This document shows positions 33,197 through 43,008 of a stretch of DNA of 64,000 bases, piece after piece. Every line of letters begins with the position of its first letter. Position 1 is the stretch's first letter. The notes under the pieces were generated by a model. The model saw nothing but the letters and a program-made list of their open reading frames with translations. It searched no databases and was not told where the DNA came from. Source of the stretch: Simmondsia chinensis (Eukaryota; Streptophyta; Magnoliopsida; Caryophyllales; Simmondsiaceae); NCBI GenBank assembly GCA_018398585.1, contig JAGTTD010000001.1, positions 3,908,501-3,972,500 on the forward strand, read 5' to 3'. The position numbers and the translations under genes were made by a program.

Positions 33197-36100
33197 TCAG
33201 CTATTTGCCAACAATTCTAGGACCAAATCATTCCACGAGTCGATAGGCCCAGGCAAGCACCAATGCAAACAATCATTCTGAACTTTTGCATTCTCATCTT
33301 TTTCGAATGGATGAAATTGCCGGTATGCACCCGGGTGCCCGTCTGGTCTCAAAAGCGACATCCATGTTGTGTCGATCACCTTCAAGACCATCCCCTTTTT
33401 AACCCCGACACTTGCTGCCTTCTTAAATTCCTCAATCTCAATCTCATACATAACTCTATCCACTTCTTCTATTTTTACCTCACCCTCCTTAAATGGCTTT
33501 GTTCTCGTGCAAGTGCCCCCATTGTACCACTTGGCATCCTCAAAGTGGTCCGGTGTGATAGTCCTATACACTACTGTGGCTTGGTGGCTCGAGCTTGTTA
33601 TGAAGTTGAACACTAGACTTAGGGCTCTACGGTAGCCATAGTCGAACCTGTTGGAAAGATATTTGGTAATAATTAATATTGAGTATTAAATGTTTACTAA
33701 AACAAAATACATTATTTTTCCTATATTACCGTACCCAAGCTCAGTGAGGTTCATTCCGGGACAGTAATGGCAGCCTTGTACTATGTTGTTTTCGTAATAG
33801 ATTGCGCTTCTGAGAAACCATTTGCCGCCGGCAATGATAACGTAGTCGAACTTTGTGTACTGGGTTGTCCACTTAAGGTCGAGTTTGTCGAAGTGAACAT
33901 GTAAAGGGGCAGACGAGGCGCCATTGTCGTCTTTGGAGATGTCGGCGTGGATGAGGAATGGAGACCAGATAATTGCAAATGTCAAGTTGTGGGATGGGAA
34001 TTGCCATGTTCTTGATCTGTAGCCTTCGTCATGGTAGATCTCCCTGGCTGGTTCCACCTGCGAAAAAGGGGGTTATTGTTGAAGTATAAAATTAGGATGT
34101 TGTTATTGACAGGGCAAGAAATGTTACTATCAAAGTAATAATCTGACTTATAATAAATAATAATCACCAATTTTTATAAAATCAATCTAGTATTAACATT
34201 TCTGCTTTGTTAGTAACGTTACTTTAAAATTATTCATGGGTCTTCTTTACTTTGTGGGACAGTTGGTTCCTTGACACGATATGAGAGTCTTATTAACCCA
34301 TAGATTGCAGATTCAAGTCCCAATGGTCTTCACTTAATTTCAACACAAGATATGAGATAGGCCTATGCATTATCCTTCGAGTTGATGAGCATCCTCGTGC
34401 AGGGACATGTTAGAGGATTTTACGCTCTAGATCATTCTACTTTGTCAATTGTGTAGATTTGGTCTCTATACAATCTATATTGTGTTGCTTTAGTCCTGTG
34501 ATAGAGTTGGAGTTAAGTTTATGATGTAATCTTTTAGTTGTCTTGTTATATCAGATATAAGTGATCCCATACAAATTCATTCATTGATCCAATTTAAACT
34601 CAGCCATGATCCTACTACTAAAAATTATGGTACTAACTTAAAATTAGGGTCATTTATCAGGTCCTAAGGCACCGGATCCCATTAGAACTTTGACGTTAAG
34701 CGTGTTTGGGCAATAGCAGTACCGGGATGGGTGATTTCTTGGGAAGTGTTCATGTTGCCAACCCTGTAAGGTTGGGGGTCCTCAGAGACAGCCTTTCGGC
34801 AGGGTTACACCCTGAAGGGGTAAGGTTGCGTACATCCACCCCTCCCAGACCCCGCTTATGCGGGAGCCCTTGAGGCACTGGTTTTGTTCTTGTAATTAAA
34901 TTGACCAAATTAAAGGTATTTGTACTAAATTGATATAATATACACAATATAATGCCCTATAAAATAAATAAATTTTTATGATGAAACAAAAAATATACTT
35001 TAATTCTTATAATCGACGTTAAGATGTGTTTGGTTCATCTTATTGCTGCTTTATTTTTTCAACTTACCTGTTTTAATAAGATCTGTTCATTTATTTGTCT
35101 TTTTTTAGTGAAGTGTTTGGGTGTGTAACGCAGAAAGTATCTGTTTTACAAAATAAAGTATTTTGATATAAGTTTAAAAAAGAACTTATTTATATTTATT
35201 ATGATCAACAAAAATGGTTTAATGCCAAAGAGGGTATCAATACGTCATTATCAGATCCCATTAAAACTCCAAAGTTAAGTGTGCTTGGGCGAGAGCAGTA
35301 CCGGAATGGGTGACCTCCTGGGAAGTCCTCACCCTCAGGTTAGGGGCACTCGGAAATAGCCTCTCTTCAGGGGTAATATCCTGAAGGGGGAATGTTGCGT
35401 ACATCCGCCCTCTAAACCCTGCTTAGGCGGGATTCTTTGGGGCATTGGGTATGTTGTTGCTTTATAATCAACAAAAATGGTTTAATAACATAAATTATTT
35501 AATAATAGTAGATAGGTGGTAGTCATTATAAAGGGCTAGTCATAGCAGTGGAGGGTGGTGAGTGTCACCTATGGAGTGAAAGGGGTAGTAGTAGGTGCGG
35601 GTGATAATAAATAGAAAAAGTAGATCATGGTGGTAAAGACCTAATGCTAATATAATCTTTAAATTTTTTTTTTTTTTTGAAATAAGTTGTAAAAAAGATT
35701 CAATTTTGTATTTTTTTTTTTTACTTAGTTATGACCAACTTTTTCATCTTTCTATTTAAGTCATGAAAAAGATATAAAAAGATCATTTCTGTTAATTAAA
35801 TGCAATCTTTATAATCAAGTGAAACTGTTTCGTAGCTTTAAGTTGTTATAAAGCTGAACTAAATACAACTTTAAATGGTCGGAGAAAAGGGAAATTGGCA
35901 TTTGAAGGCAAAGTACACAAAATTTATACTCATAATCTTCATTTAAGAGATTTGCTCTATTATTTTATGGGTTTGTCTAACTTTGGGCGGATGTTAAGGA
36001 TATATTAACTGCACTTAATTAATTTTTTTATAATTTTAAAAATATTATTATAATTTTATAATTTATATGTACATGTTACGGTTAAAATGCAATACATTAA

Positions 36101-39100
36101 TTATAGGATCAATTCCAAGAACAATTAATTGATTAATCCAAAAAAAGAATGTAATCAATGTGGCTTAACATGGGCATATTTAAATCTTGTTTTTTTTTTT
36201 TTAGTTCATTTGTTACAGTCCCATTGATTCATTGTCGGTTAACCGTACCATTTAGGTTATCGGTTCGGTAACCATTTAAAAAATTAGTGCAAATTCAATA
36301 ATTATTACCGCTTGTTTAAAATCGGTTAATCGAAGCTTCGGTTTTGGTTAATTTGGTTCGGTTAATTGGATAACCACTTATTAGAAAAGAAATTTAAGTT
36401 TTTTTTTTTCTCTCGTCTACTTTAACTCTAAATCTTTCCTAGTTACAAATATCATTTACTTATTTAGAAGCTCATCAATATATGCATCCTTTTTTACTCA
36501 CAAGAAATTATTACTTGGGTACCCTAAGGTTTAGTCATTTATCACTTAGGTACGATTAACTTGTTAGTTGTTAACAAAATAAAAATGCAATGATAAAGTT
36601 GAGAAGTTATATAACTTTCATAAGGTGCCAAGATTCGAACCCGCCAGCCCTTACACCAAGGCTAGAGTGCTTGACCAATTGGTTAGAATTGCAACTATGC
36701 TCTTATAATAGTCTCAAATAATATATTTCGGTCTTTTTGGTTAACCGTTTAAGTCAAACTCACGAATCGAAACCGCCCAAATTAACCGAGTTTTTTATCA
36801 GTTCGATAACCGAACCGGATGTTTCAGTTTAATAACTGAAATTTTCAGTTCGGTTTTTTCGGTTCGATTTTTTATGAACATCCCTAGCCCTCAATACAAT
36901 AAAAAATTAAATTAAAAGATTGCTACAATAAAAAAAAATGTTAATGGTAAAAATAAATGAAGAAGCTTATGCCCTGGAAATTTGAGTTAAATAATGCCTT
37001 GATTATCTGGATTTTGACTTAAGAGAATAGCAATATGACCTCTTTTGGTTTAGAATGCCAATTTTGATATGTGATGAGGCTAATAGATGTTTCTATTATA
37101 TCGATTAAGACTGTCTGATCTACTGTATGATTTCTGATTCTTAGTTTATATTTTTAAGAACTTTCAGTTAGTTCAGTTTCAGTGTAAGGATTGGATTGAA
37201 TCGCAGATCAAATATGATGGTTTGGTTCAAGAATAGACCAATCCTCGGTTTAGAATTTGGACATTGACGGATTTTGAATTCGACCAAGTTGAGAATTTGG
37301 ACATTTAGCGATTTTCAATTTGACCTAGTTTTAATTTTCAATCATGCGCAGTTCAACGTTTGGATATCTAATGATTTTCTTTCCTGCCCTGTTCAAAATT
37401 TGGATATTTAGCTATTTTCAAGCTAACCCAGTTCATAACTTGGATGTTGACCGATTTTCAATCCGACCTAGTTCAGTTCAGTCCGATCCCGATTTGAAGG
37501 GCAAGACAGGCAATAAACAATACCTGAGAGAGAATACAGAGCAAGGATTGAGCATGATTGCGAGAGATAGAATCTCCAATGAAAGCCAAGTACTTGTTCT
37601 TCATCATCTCAAGAAATCTCGTTGGGTTAAACTTCGGCAACTCACACTCTCTAGGCCTCCACCTCCAATGCAGGTAATCCGAATCAGGCCGCCCGTTTGT
37701 TATACAATTCTGATAATCCGCTATCCAATCACAACTTTGATTCGTGTACGTCGGTCCATTCGGGTCCCAGATCCACTCCCCCGTGAATAGGTCGCATTTC
37801 GATTCATCTACGTTAGAGGAAAAAAACTATTCCAGTTTAAGATCGTGATAATATTTATGATACTCATATGAAATTCTCAACAATAGTACTGAGGCTCTGT
37901 TTATTTCAAGGGAGGTACTCTTTCCCTAGAAAACATTTTCCTTTGAAAAAAGTTTTACAAGGAAAATGCAATTACCATTGAGATTTTCCGTTGTTTGTTT
38001 CAATGGAAAATATGGTCGCATCTTACCATATTCCTTGTTTGTTTTAAAGGAAAACATCTACTACCAATCATCTTATACCTAGTTATGGGACAACATAAAT
38101 AGCAATACAATATATTTGAAACTATCTAGGCTACATGTGCTTGTGAAAAAATTGTCATTAAATAAAAAATAGATAAATTATTACTAAGATACCTGAGGTT
38201 TGAGTAGTTATCACAGATCTTGATGTTTTAATATATGTAATGAGATACCCTGAAATTTGAATATTTTATTACCCATGTATCCAATGATGAAATTTGATGA
38301 ATTTTTGCAAAGATTTGACCAATTTTATAAAAAAATGCTAGAATAGTACATAATTATGATTATAAAGCCATGTCGATCTTTTTAGCAAAAACGTAGCAAA
38401 TTACGATAAAAAGTTTATCGAATTTTGATGTAAAATGCTTAAATATGGCCAAAATCATATGTCATGTTAATATTTTTTGGCAAAAGAAATCAAATTTTAA
38501 TGCAAATATTGGTATATTGTCATAATCATCTTTTATTTTAGCATTTTCTAATAAAAATCTATGAATTTTCAGCAGAAAGGCACATGATAGATAAACTTTA
38601 AAATACTTAAGTGATGAAATATTTTTTTTGAAAACATTGATAAAATAGTTAAACCGTAAGGTATCTCATTGTATATATTGAAACATTGAAATATCTAGGC
38701 GATAAATGGTTAAACCTCAAGTTACCTAAGTGATAATTTTCCTATAAAATATATATTAAAAGATAGCATTTCCAAAAAGAAAATTATAATTTGCAAATAG
38801 TTTTTTGGTGCTTGGTTTGATGTACAAATAATGTTCTAATTGTAGTATTCACTATAACGTGAATAAATTTCAAATATAAAATATCACTCAGGAATAAAAA
38901 TCAAATGAAACCAAATAATTCACTTCAGGATTTGAAGTTAACTGATAATTCTTCGTTCAATTCTTGTTTGACACTCTTACTTCTAGAGATTTAAGATCCC
39001 GTCTAGATCATTTTGGCCTGATCCATATTCGAACTGAAGTATATCTTTTAAATTTTTTGGGTTGCTTGGAATGATGACTTCTCTCCTTTCAAAAGGGAAG

Positions 39101-39666
39101 TCATTTTTTCCCATATTTCCATCAAAAAATTCATGCCAAACAAAGAAAAATAGGAAAACCAATTCCAATAATGTGATTTTTCTCCGAAACAAACGAAGCC
39201 TGAATTAGAGTCCTTAATGAGTTAAACATCGTTGGTGCACTCATAAACGCACCCACTCTGTTCAGGGATCTTAGTTTCAAAGCTGATTGTTCGAGTCCCT
39301 TTAACTCATTTCACCAGCTACAAACATCATTATTACCCTCAACAATAATCAAACTAATGAAAAGGGCTTAGTTAAAATAAAAAACATTGATCCAGCATAA
39401 ATTTTTTTTTTTAATTTTTCTGAAATAAAAAACGATACCAAATATACCGTACAGTAAAAGTAAAGAAGGATCCGATGCTTACCCTTCTGGGAAGTTACAG
39501 AGGCAGCTGCTGGGGGTGAAAGGACTACGGCCCGAGAAGCAACACCAATGGAGGAGAAGTCGGAGGGTTGAGAGGAGAAGAGGAGAAAGACGAGGGTCGA
39601 AAAGAGAAATAATAATACAAAGATTTTAACAAAGAGACTTAATTTTAACGTGCTATCTTCTCTCAT
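33197..39666 (-). CDS. TBL (trichome birefringence-like) O-acetyltransferase, copy A
   Basis: Four exons: 39666-39483, 37807-37524, 34057-33735 and 33647-33197. All junctions are GT-AG and the joined length of 1242 nt gives 413 residues. Residues 9-30 are a membrane anchor near the N-terminus (type II Golgi protein). The PMR5-type domain starts at CDLFTGEW, and the catalytic GDS is at 139-141 (FIGDSISRNH). The DxxH motif is DCLH at 389-392, within DCLHWCLPGPIDSWND. Known: TBL proteins acetylate xylan, mannan or pectin in the Golgi with a Ser-His-Asp triad; the short N-terminus and overall length resemble the TBL19-23 group. The ATG at 39666 is preferred over an in-frame ATG at 39717, which sits only a few bases after the likely TATA box. 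It is the most downstream member of a four-gene array. Introns hold MITEs and two 5S-headed SINEs. Confidence 0.9.
34230..34430 (+). repeat. tRNA-like SINE relic in intron 2 of copy A
   Basis: AGTTGGTTCCTTGACA..GAGAGTC and GCAGATTCAAGTCCCAATGG resemble tRNA-type A and B promoter boxes, followed by TTTCAACACAAGATATGAGAT. The same unit is at 44270-44430 in the matching intron of copy B, so it was there before the genes duplicated. Confidence 0.5.
34440..34965. repeat. Inverted-repeat MITE (TTTGTCAATTTAGT type) interrupted by a SINE
   Basis: The left arm reads TTTGTCAATTGTGTAGATTTG and the right arm is the inverse (ATTAAATTGACC..ACTAAATTGATATAATA). The 5S-headed SINE at 34646-34893 sits inside it. 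Other copies are at 40850-41200, 44655-45550 and 54225-54600. Confidence 0.5.
34646..34893 (+). mobile_element. 5S rRNA-headed SINE with Au-like tail (copy 2)
   Basis: The head, GGGTCATTTATCAGGTCCTA, AGGCACCGGATCCCATTAGA, ACGTTAAGCGTGTTTGGGC and GGGATGGGTGATTTCTTGG, aligns with plant 5S rRNA from its first base to its 3' end. It then runs into GGTTGGGGGTCCTCAGAGAC, AGCCTTTCGGCAGGG, AAGGTTGCGTACATCCACCC, GCGGGAGCCCTTGAGGCACT and GGTTTTGTTCTTGT. The target duplication is unclear because both flanks are AAATTA-rich. It is absent from the matching intron of copy B. Confidence 0.85.
35224..35466 (+). mobile_element. 5S rRNA-headed SINE with Au-like tail (copy 3)
   Basis: A 243-bp element between perfect 20-bp flanking repeats (35204-35223 and 35467-35486). 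The 5S head has CAGATCCCATTAAAACTCC, AAGTTAAGTGTGCTTGGGC, GGAATGGGTGACCTCCTGGG and AAGTCCTCACCC. The tail is GGTTAGGGGCACTCGGAAAT, AGCCTCTCTTCAGGGG, ATGTTGCGTACATCCGCCC and CATTGGGTATGTTGTTGC. The first 40 bases of the head are eroded. Confidence 0.9.
36226..36893. repeat. GGTTCGGTT-rich MITE-like element
   Basis: The left end reads GTCGGTTAACCGTACCATTT with GGTTCGGTAACC. The right end is the inverse type, TTCGGTTCGATTTTTTATGA followed by ACATCCCTAG. This is a common layout of plant hAT-related non-autonomous repeats. It contains a tRNA-like segment at 36612-36700. The boundaries are approximate. Confidence 0.4.
36612..36700 (-). repeat. tRNA-like promoter segment (SINE head relic)
   Basis: On the minus strand an A-box-like TCTAACCAATTGGTCAAGCA is followed, about 40 nt later, by a B-box-like GGGTTCGAATCT. 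The cloverleaf is not preserved, so it is not a tRNA gene. Confidence 0.4.
37235..37480. repeat. Intronic minisatellite of TBL copy A
   Basis: About six degenerate units of roughly 36-40 bp built on AATTTGGACATTTANCGATT, TTCAATC and GACCNAGTT. They lie directly downstream of the exon 2 donor. Copies B and C have the same array in the same place. Confidence 0.7.
37808..39482 (-). other. Intron 1 of TBL copy A
   Basis: AT-rich. It holds the complete TTAGGTACC-family MITE at 38165-38752. A segment at about 37910-38060 contains GGAAAATG-type repeats. No coding sequence seen. Confidence 0.5.
38165..38752. repeat. TTAGGTACC inverted-repeat MITE, complete copy
   Basis: Long inverted arms of about 100 bp. 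The left arm starts AAATTATTACTAAGATACCT and GAGGTTTGAGTAGTTATCAC; the right arm is its inverse (GATAAATGGTTAAACCTCAA, GTTACCTAAGTGATAATTTT). The interior repeats AAATTTGATGAATTTTTGC-like sequence. Family members are at 24025, 48888, 52205, 54600 and 56690. Confidence 0.65.
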
Positions 39667-39722
39667 GTTTCCTTCACTTGGCGTTGAATAAGAGAATGAA
39701 GGTGGTGGAGAAGTCATGAAAG

Positions 39723-39731
39723 AATAAATAG
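39723..39731 (-). promoter_or_regulatory. TATA-like box of TBL copy A
   Basis: CTATTTATTC on the minus strand, about 57 bp upstream of the chosen ATG. The same GCTATTTATTC lies upstream of copy B at 48721-48730. In copy D the matching place (about 54076-54082) reads GCGATTCC, so the box is lost. Confidence 0.4.
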
Positions 39732-40231
39732 CTGGGAGGACGTGCAAATTATTGTATAATTATTACTTCAATAGGAAAATAATTAACTAATGAGAATGGC
39801 AGCATACTCATCCATGGTGGGCTTGTCGGTCTACTCCGATCTCGTCTAGTTTCACCCACGAAATTGGCACATATGAGATTCATATATAAGCTTAGGTAGG
39901 GTCTCATTGCAAAACTAATTGACACTGGATGGGATGACCTGTTAGGTTTATATGTTAGTCTCTTCTTTCTGACATTCTTACTAGATTCACATGTGGAGTC
40001 CTTAACGGAATCCTTGACATCCTTGTATATATGCTACTTGCCTATATGGACTTGGCGAGTAGCGTCGCCCATGGCGCCTATGGTGGAAACTGGGCATTTC
40101 GAGTTGGAGACCTATGAGGCTATTTGGTGTCTCGATGGTTTGACTTCTTGATTAGTCTCTAGTTATTCGATCTTATACAATACCAATCTGCTCATGCTTG
40201 CATTACCGTTATCTTATTCCGTTGCCGATGT

Positions 40232-40790
40232 AAACAGTAAGATTATTTGAATTTTAGTACCCCAATGTTTTTGATAATAATAAAAAAGATCCCAACCTTT
40301 TTTAATTATTAAAACGGCTCATAAGTTTTTATCAAATTAATAAAAAAGGTCCCTAAGTTTTTGTTGTATTAATAAAAAGATCCCTCTTTGGCATGATAAC
40401 TTCATTTTTGGTCGACAAAATAGACGTGGCAACTACTTTTTTTTTTATTAATATTATAATAAAATGACAAAAATATCATTTAATAACTATATTTTTAAAC
40501 AAATTAAGCGAAAGCGGATAGTTTGTATGCAATATAACATCTCAAATTTTGTGCTTATAAAGTAATAATAAGGGTATTGAAGGGTACTTTTATCATTTTA
40601 CTGTAACATTACCCAAAAAACAATTGTCACATCAACTCTTTTAACGGAAAATGATGTCATCACGTTGAAGAGAGGCTTTTCTATTAAAATGACAAAAACT
40701 TAGGGACTTTTTTATGAATTTAAAATGATCAATTATTTCCAAAAATGTCGTAGTACTAAAATATAAGTAATGTGCTTAAATCACTATATA
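40232..40790. repeat. AATAAAAAAG-type inverted-repeat MITE
   Basis: The left arm (TTTTAGTACCCCAATGTTTT, AATAAAAAAGATCCC) and the right arm (GGGACTTTTTTATGA, GTAGTACTAAAATATAAGT) are inverted, about 250 bp each. A second copy is at 51660-52220. No coding capacity. Confidence 0.6.
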
Positions 40791-40849
40791 CATTATATAT
40801 CACTCAAAGTCGAAGTACCAAATAATCCTTCTTTTGGGTTATTGATATG

Positions 40850-41200
40850 AAAGGTTCCTGTATTTCACTCATCTTGTCAATTTAATTTTGTACTTTTAAT
40901 TATATTAATTTAGTTCCTATACAATTTAATTTGTGTCAATATAGTCTTATTATGGAAATTGAAGTTAAATTAACGTCGTAATTTTTTACGACTCGGTTAT
41001 TTAAAATGCCAAACATCCAATATGAACCCACATACTAACTCAATTTGAACTCACCTGTTACTCGAGTATTAAAATTTTGTCAACCAACTTGATGCTAATT
41101 TTACTCTAGGGACTAAATTGACACAAAATAAATAATATAAGAACCAAATTGACATAATAAATAAAGTACATAGACCTTTCATATAAATAACCATCATTTT
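40850..41200. repeat. TTTGTCAATTTAGT-type inverted-repeat MITE
   Basis: TGAAAGGTTCCTGTATTTCA at the left pairs with AAGTACATAGACCTTTCAT at the right; AATTTAGTTCCTATAC pairs with GAACCAAATTGACA. Same family as at 34440 and 44655. Confidence 0.6.
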
Positions 41201-41646
41201 ATTCAACAATCACATGCACAACGTACTAAAATTAAATATAAAATTAGTTTAATTATTAATTATTATATTTTTAGTGAAACCTTTTTTTTCTAACGAGACA
41301 TTCAAAGTGTCACTTTTTCATCTCTTTTCCCAAATCTGTGATATTTTATTTGTGAATACCATAAAAAGAAGTATAATATGATATAAATACATTATTATAT
41401 ATAAATAGTGTTATTTATACTTGCATGTGAGGCTAGTAAATACTTTTAAAATATTTATATGATCAATTGTATTTTCTTTTTCATTATTATTATTATTATA
41501 TGAGTTCTAAAGTTAGCACATTATTTATGGTTTTACTTTTCACGAGTAAAATTCAATGTTTATTGGAGAAATAAAAAATGTTTGTCCAAAAAAAAAATAA
41601 AAAATAAAAATGTCTTTTAACAAAATGTTAAGTATGTATAGAGTTT
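41201..41646. other. AT-rich intergenic DNA
   Basis: Nothing recognised apart from the left target duplication (41633-41646) of the adjacent LINE fragment. Confidence 0.4.
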
Positions 41647-41836
41647 GGGTGATTTGTGAAATTCAGAATTAGTTTGGTATCGTATAAATTTTGTGGGGTA
41701 GTTTTATTGTTGTGAGATTGTTTTTATGTTGAGTTGTTAGATGGGGCCTTTGGCCTATATAGGTTTTTAATACAGATTGTATGTATTTTTTTTTTGATAT
41801 AATGAGAATATCGCACTTGCCTTTTGGCAAAAAAAA
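41647..41836 (+). mobile_element. 5'-truncated LINE 3' end with poly(A)
   Basis: A 190-bp insert ending TGATATAATGAGAATATCGC, ACTTGCCTTTTGGC and an A-run, the layout of plant L1-type LINE 3' ends. TATGTATAGAGTTT flanks it on both sides (41633-41646 and 41837-41850), a perfect 14-bp target duplication. Confidence 0.7.
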
Positions 41837-41850
41837 TATGTATAGAGTTT

Positions 41851-42369
41851 TGGGTAAATTACATATTAGTACTATGAGGTTTAGAGTAATAATTGTTTAG
41901 TCTATAAACTTTGCGAAATAATTCAATGGTTCACAAGTTTAACTAAATTATTTTTTAGTCAAATTTAGTACGTTTCTCGATTTTTTAACTTTACACGTCA
42001 ACTTTTTGACGAAATACTGATGTCATACACCTAAAATTAGATTAAAAAATAGTTACACTAAAACTTGTGGACTAATAAATTATTTCTCAAAGTCTCTGAA
42101 CTAAAAAAGTACTACACCAAATCTTAGAATACTAATATATAATTTATCCTAGAGTTTCTATGGGTATTTGCCAAATTAAGCACCTTTTGGAGGATGTAGA
42201 ATCTAATTTCTTTTAAAAAATAATATTTTTCATTTAAAAAATATTAAAACATAAATTAAAATATTTAAAAATAAAAATAATCTAGTTTTAGGAAGCTCGT
42301 CCACAAGTCTCTCAATCTCAGTTTTGTGCTAATAGGGGTGTTTAAGTGTTTCAGGTTCATTGGTGCAGC
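41851..42369. other. Intergenic DNA
   Basis: Nothing recognised. An inverted-repeat tendency (GTTTAGTCTATAAACTTTG against AAAGTCTCTGAACTAAAAAA) at about 41875-42115 suggests another decayed MITE. Confidence 0.35.
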
Positions 42370-42566
42370 CAGGGTCTAACATAACTCTAAACAATTCAAG
42401 CTCTCGCATTGGGGGTTCGAGCCCCAGATTTTTTAAATTATAGTTTTAAAGTATCAATTTTTAGTATTAATAAATTTTATAATCCAAATCCTTGTAATTT
42501 GTTATATATGAAGGGCTCCCTTTGAAAATTTCGCTTGAGGCCCCAGAAATATCAGGACTGAGCCTG
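42370..42566. mobile_element. hAT-type MITE
   Basis: 197 bp with ends CAGGGTCTAAC and ACTGAGCCTG, flanked by a perfect 8-bp duplication GGTGCAGC (42362-42369 and 42567-42574), as for hAT elements. It shares GCTTGAGGCCCCAGAAATAT and CAGGA with the element at 18913-19104. Confidence 0.75.
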
Positions 42567-43008
42567 GGTGCAGCATCAGTAACTAGAGGGATAGCTTGAT
42601 CCTGGATTCTTTTTGAGGGTAATGCAGATGGTTCAGCAAAAATGGTCTTATATTCATCAAGAATTGGTTGCAACTCATAAGCTGAATTTAAAAATAAAAA
42701 AAAAAAGATTATCATAAATTTAGTGAGCTACTTGACTTAATGTTACTTGAACTTGGGGTAAAGCGGACACGGCACATTTACCAGTCCTATAGTTTCACGA
42801 ATCATGATTTTGCTATTACTTGAGCAATGACCATAGTCGAACAAAAACTTTGTATTCGAAAATAATAGAAAGAATCGGATCCATCTGATCTTGCTTTCAC
42901 ATTGTATTCACTCTCATGAATTTGCATGAGAAGGTGATCCCTCTCCGAACCTCTCAGCTAATTTTTTTTACAAAGGTAAGAAAAAGATACGTTAGGAGAA
43001 CTTTCCTT

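Noticed and set aside
33263..33635. Plus-strand open frames opposite TBL last exons (also at 43181, 53686 and 56008)
   Set aside because: They recur only because the minus-strand exons are duplicated; no independent support.
34646..35340. Functional 5S rRNA genes
   Set aside because: All 5S matches are diverged, run directly into a retroelement tail, lack a T-run terminator and are dispersed with target duplications. They are SINE heads.
36612..36700. tRNA gene on the minus strand
   Set aside because: A- and B-box-like motifs are present but no acceptor stem or anticodon arm can be folded.
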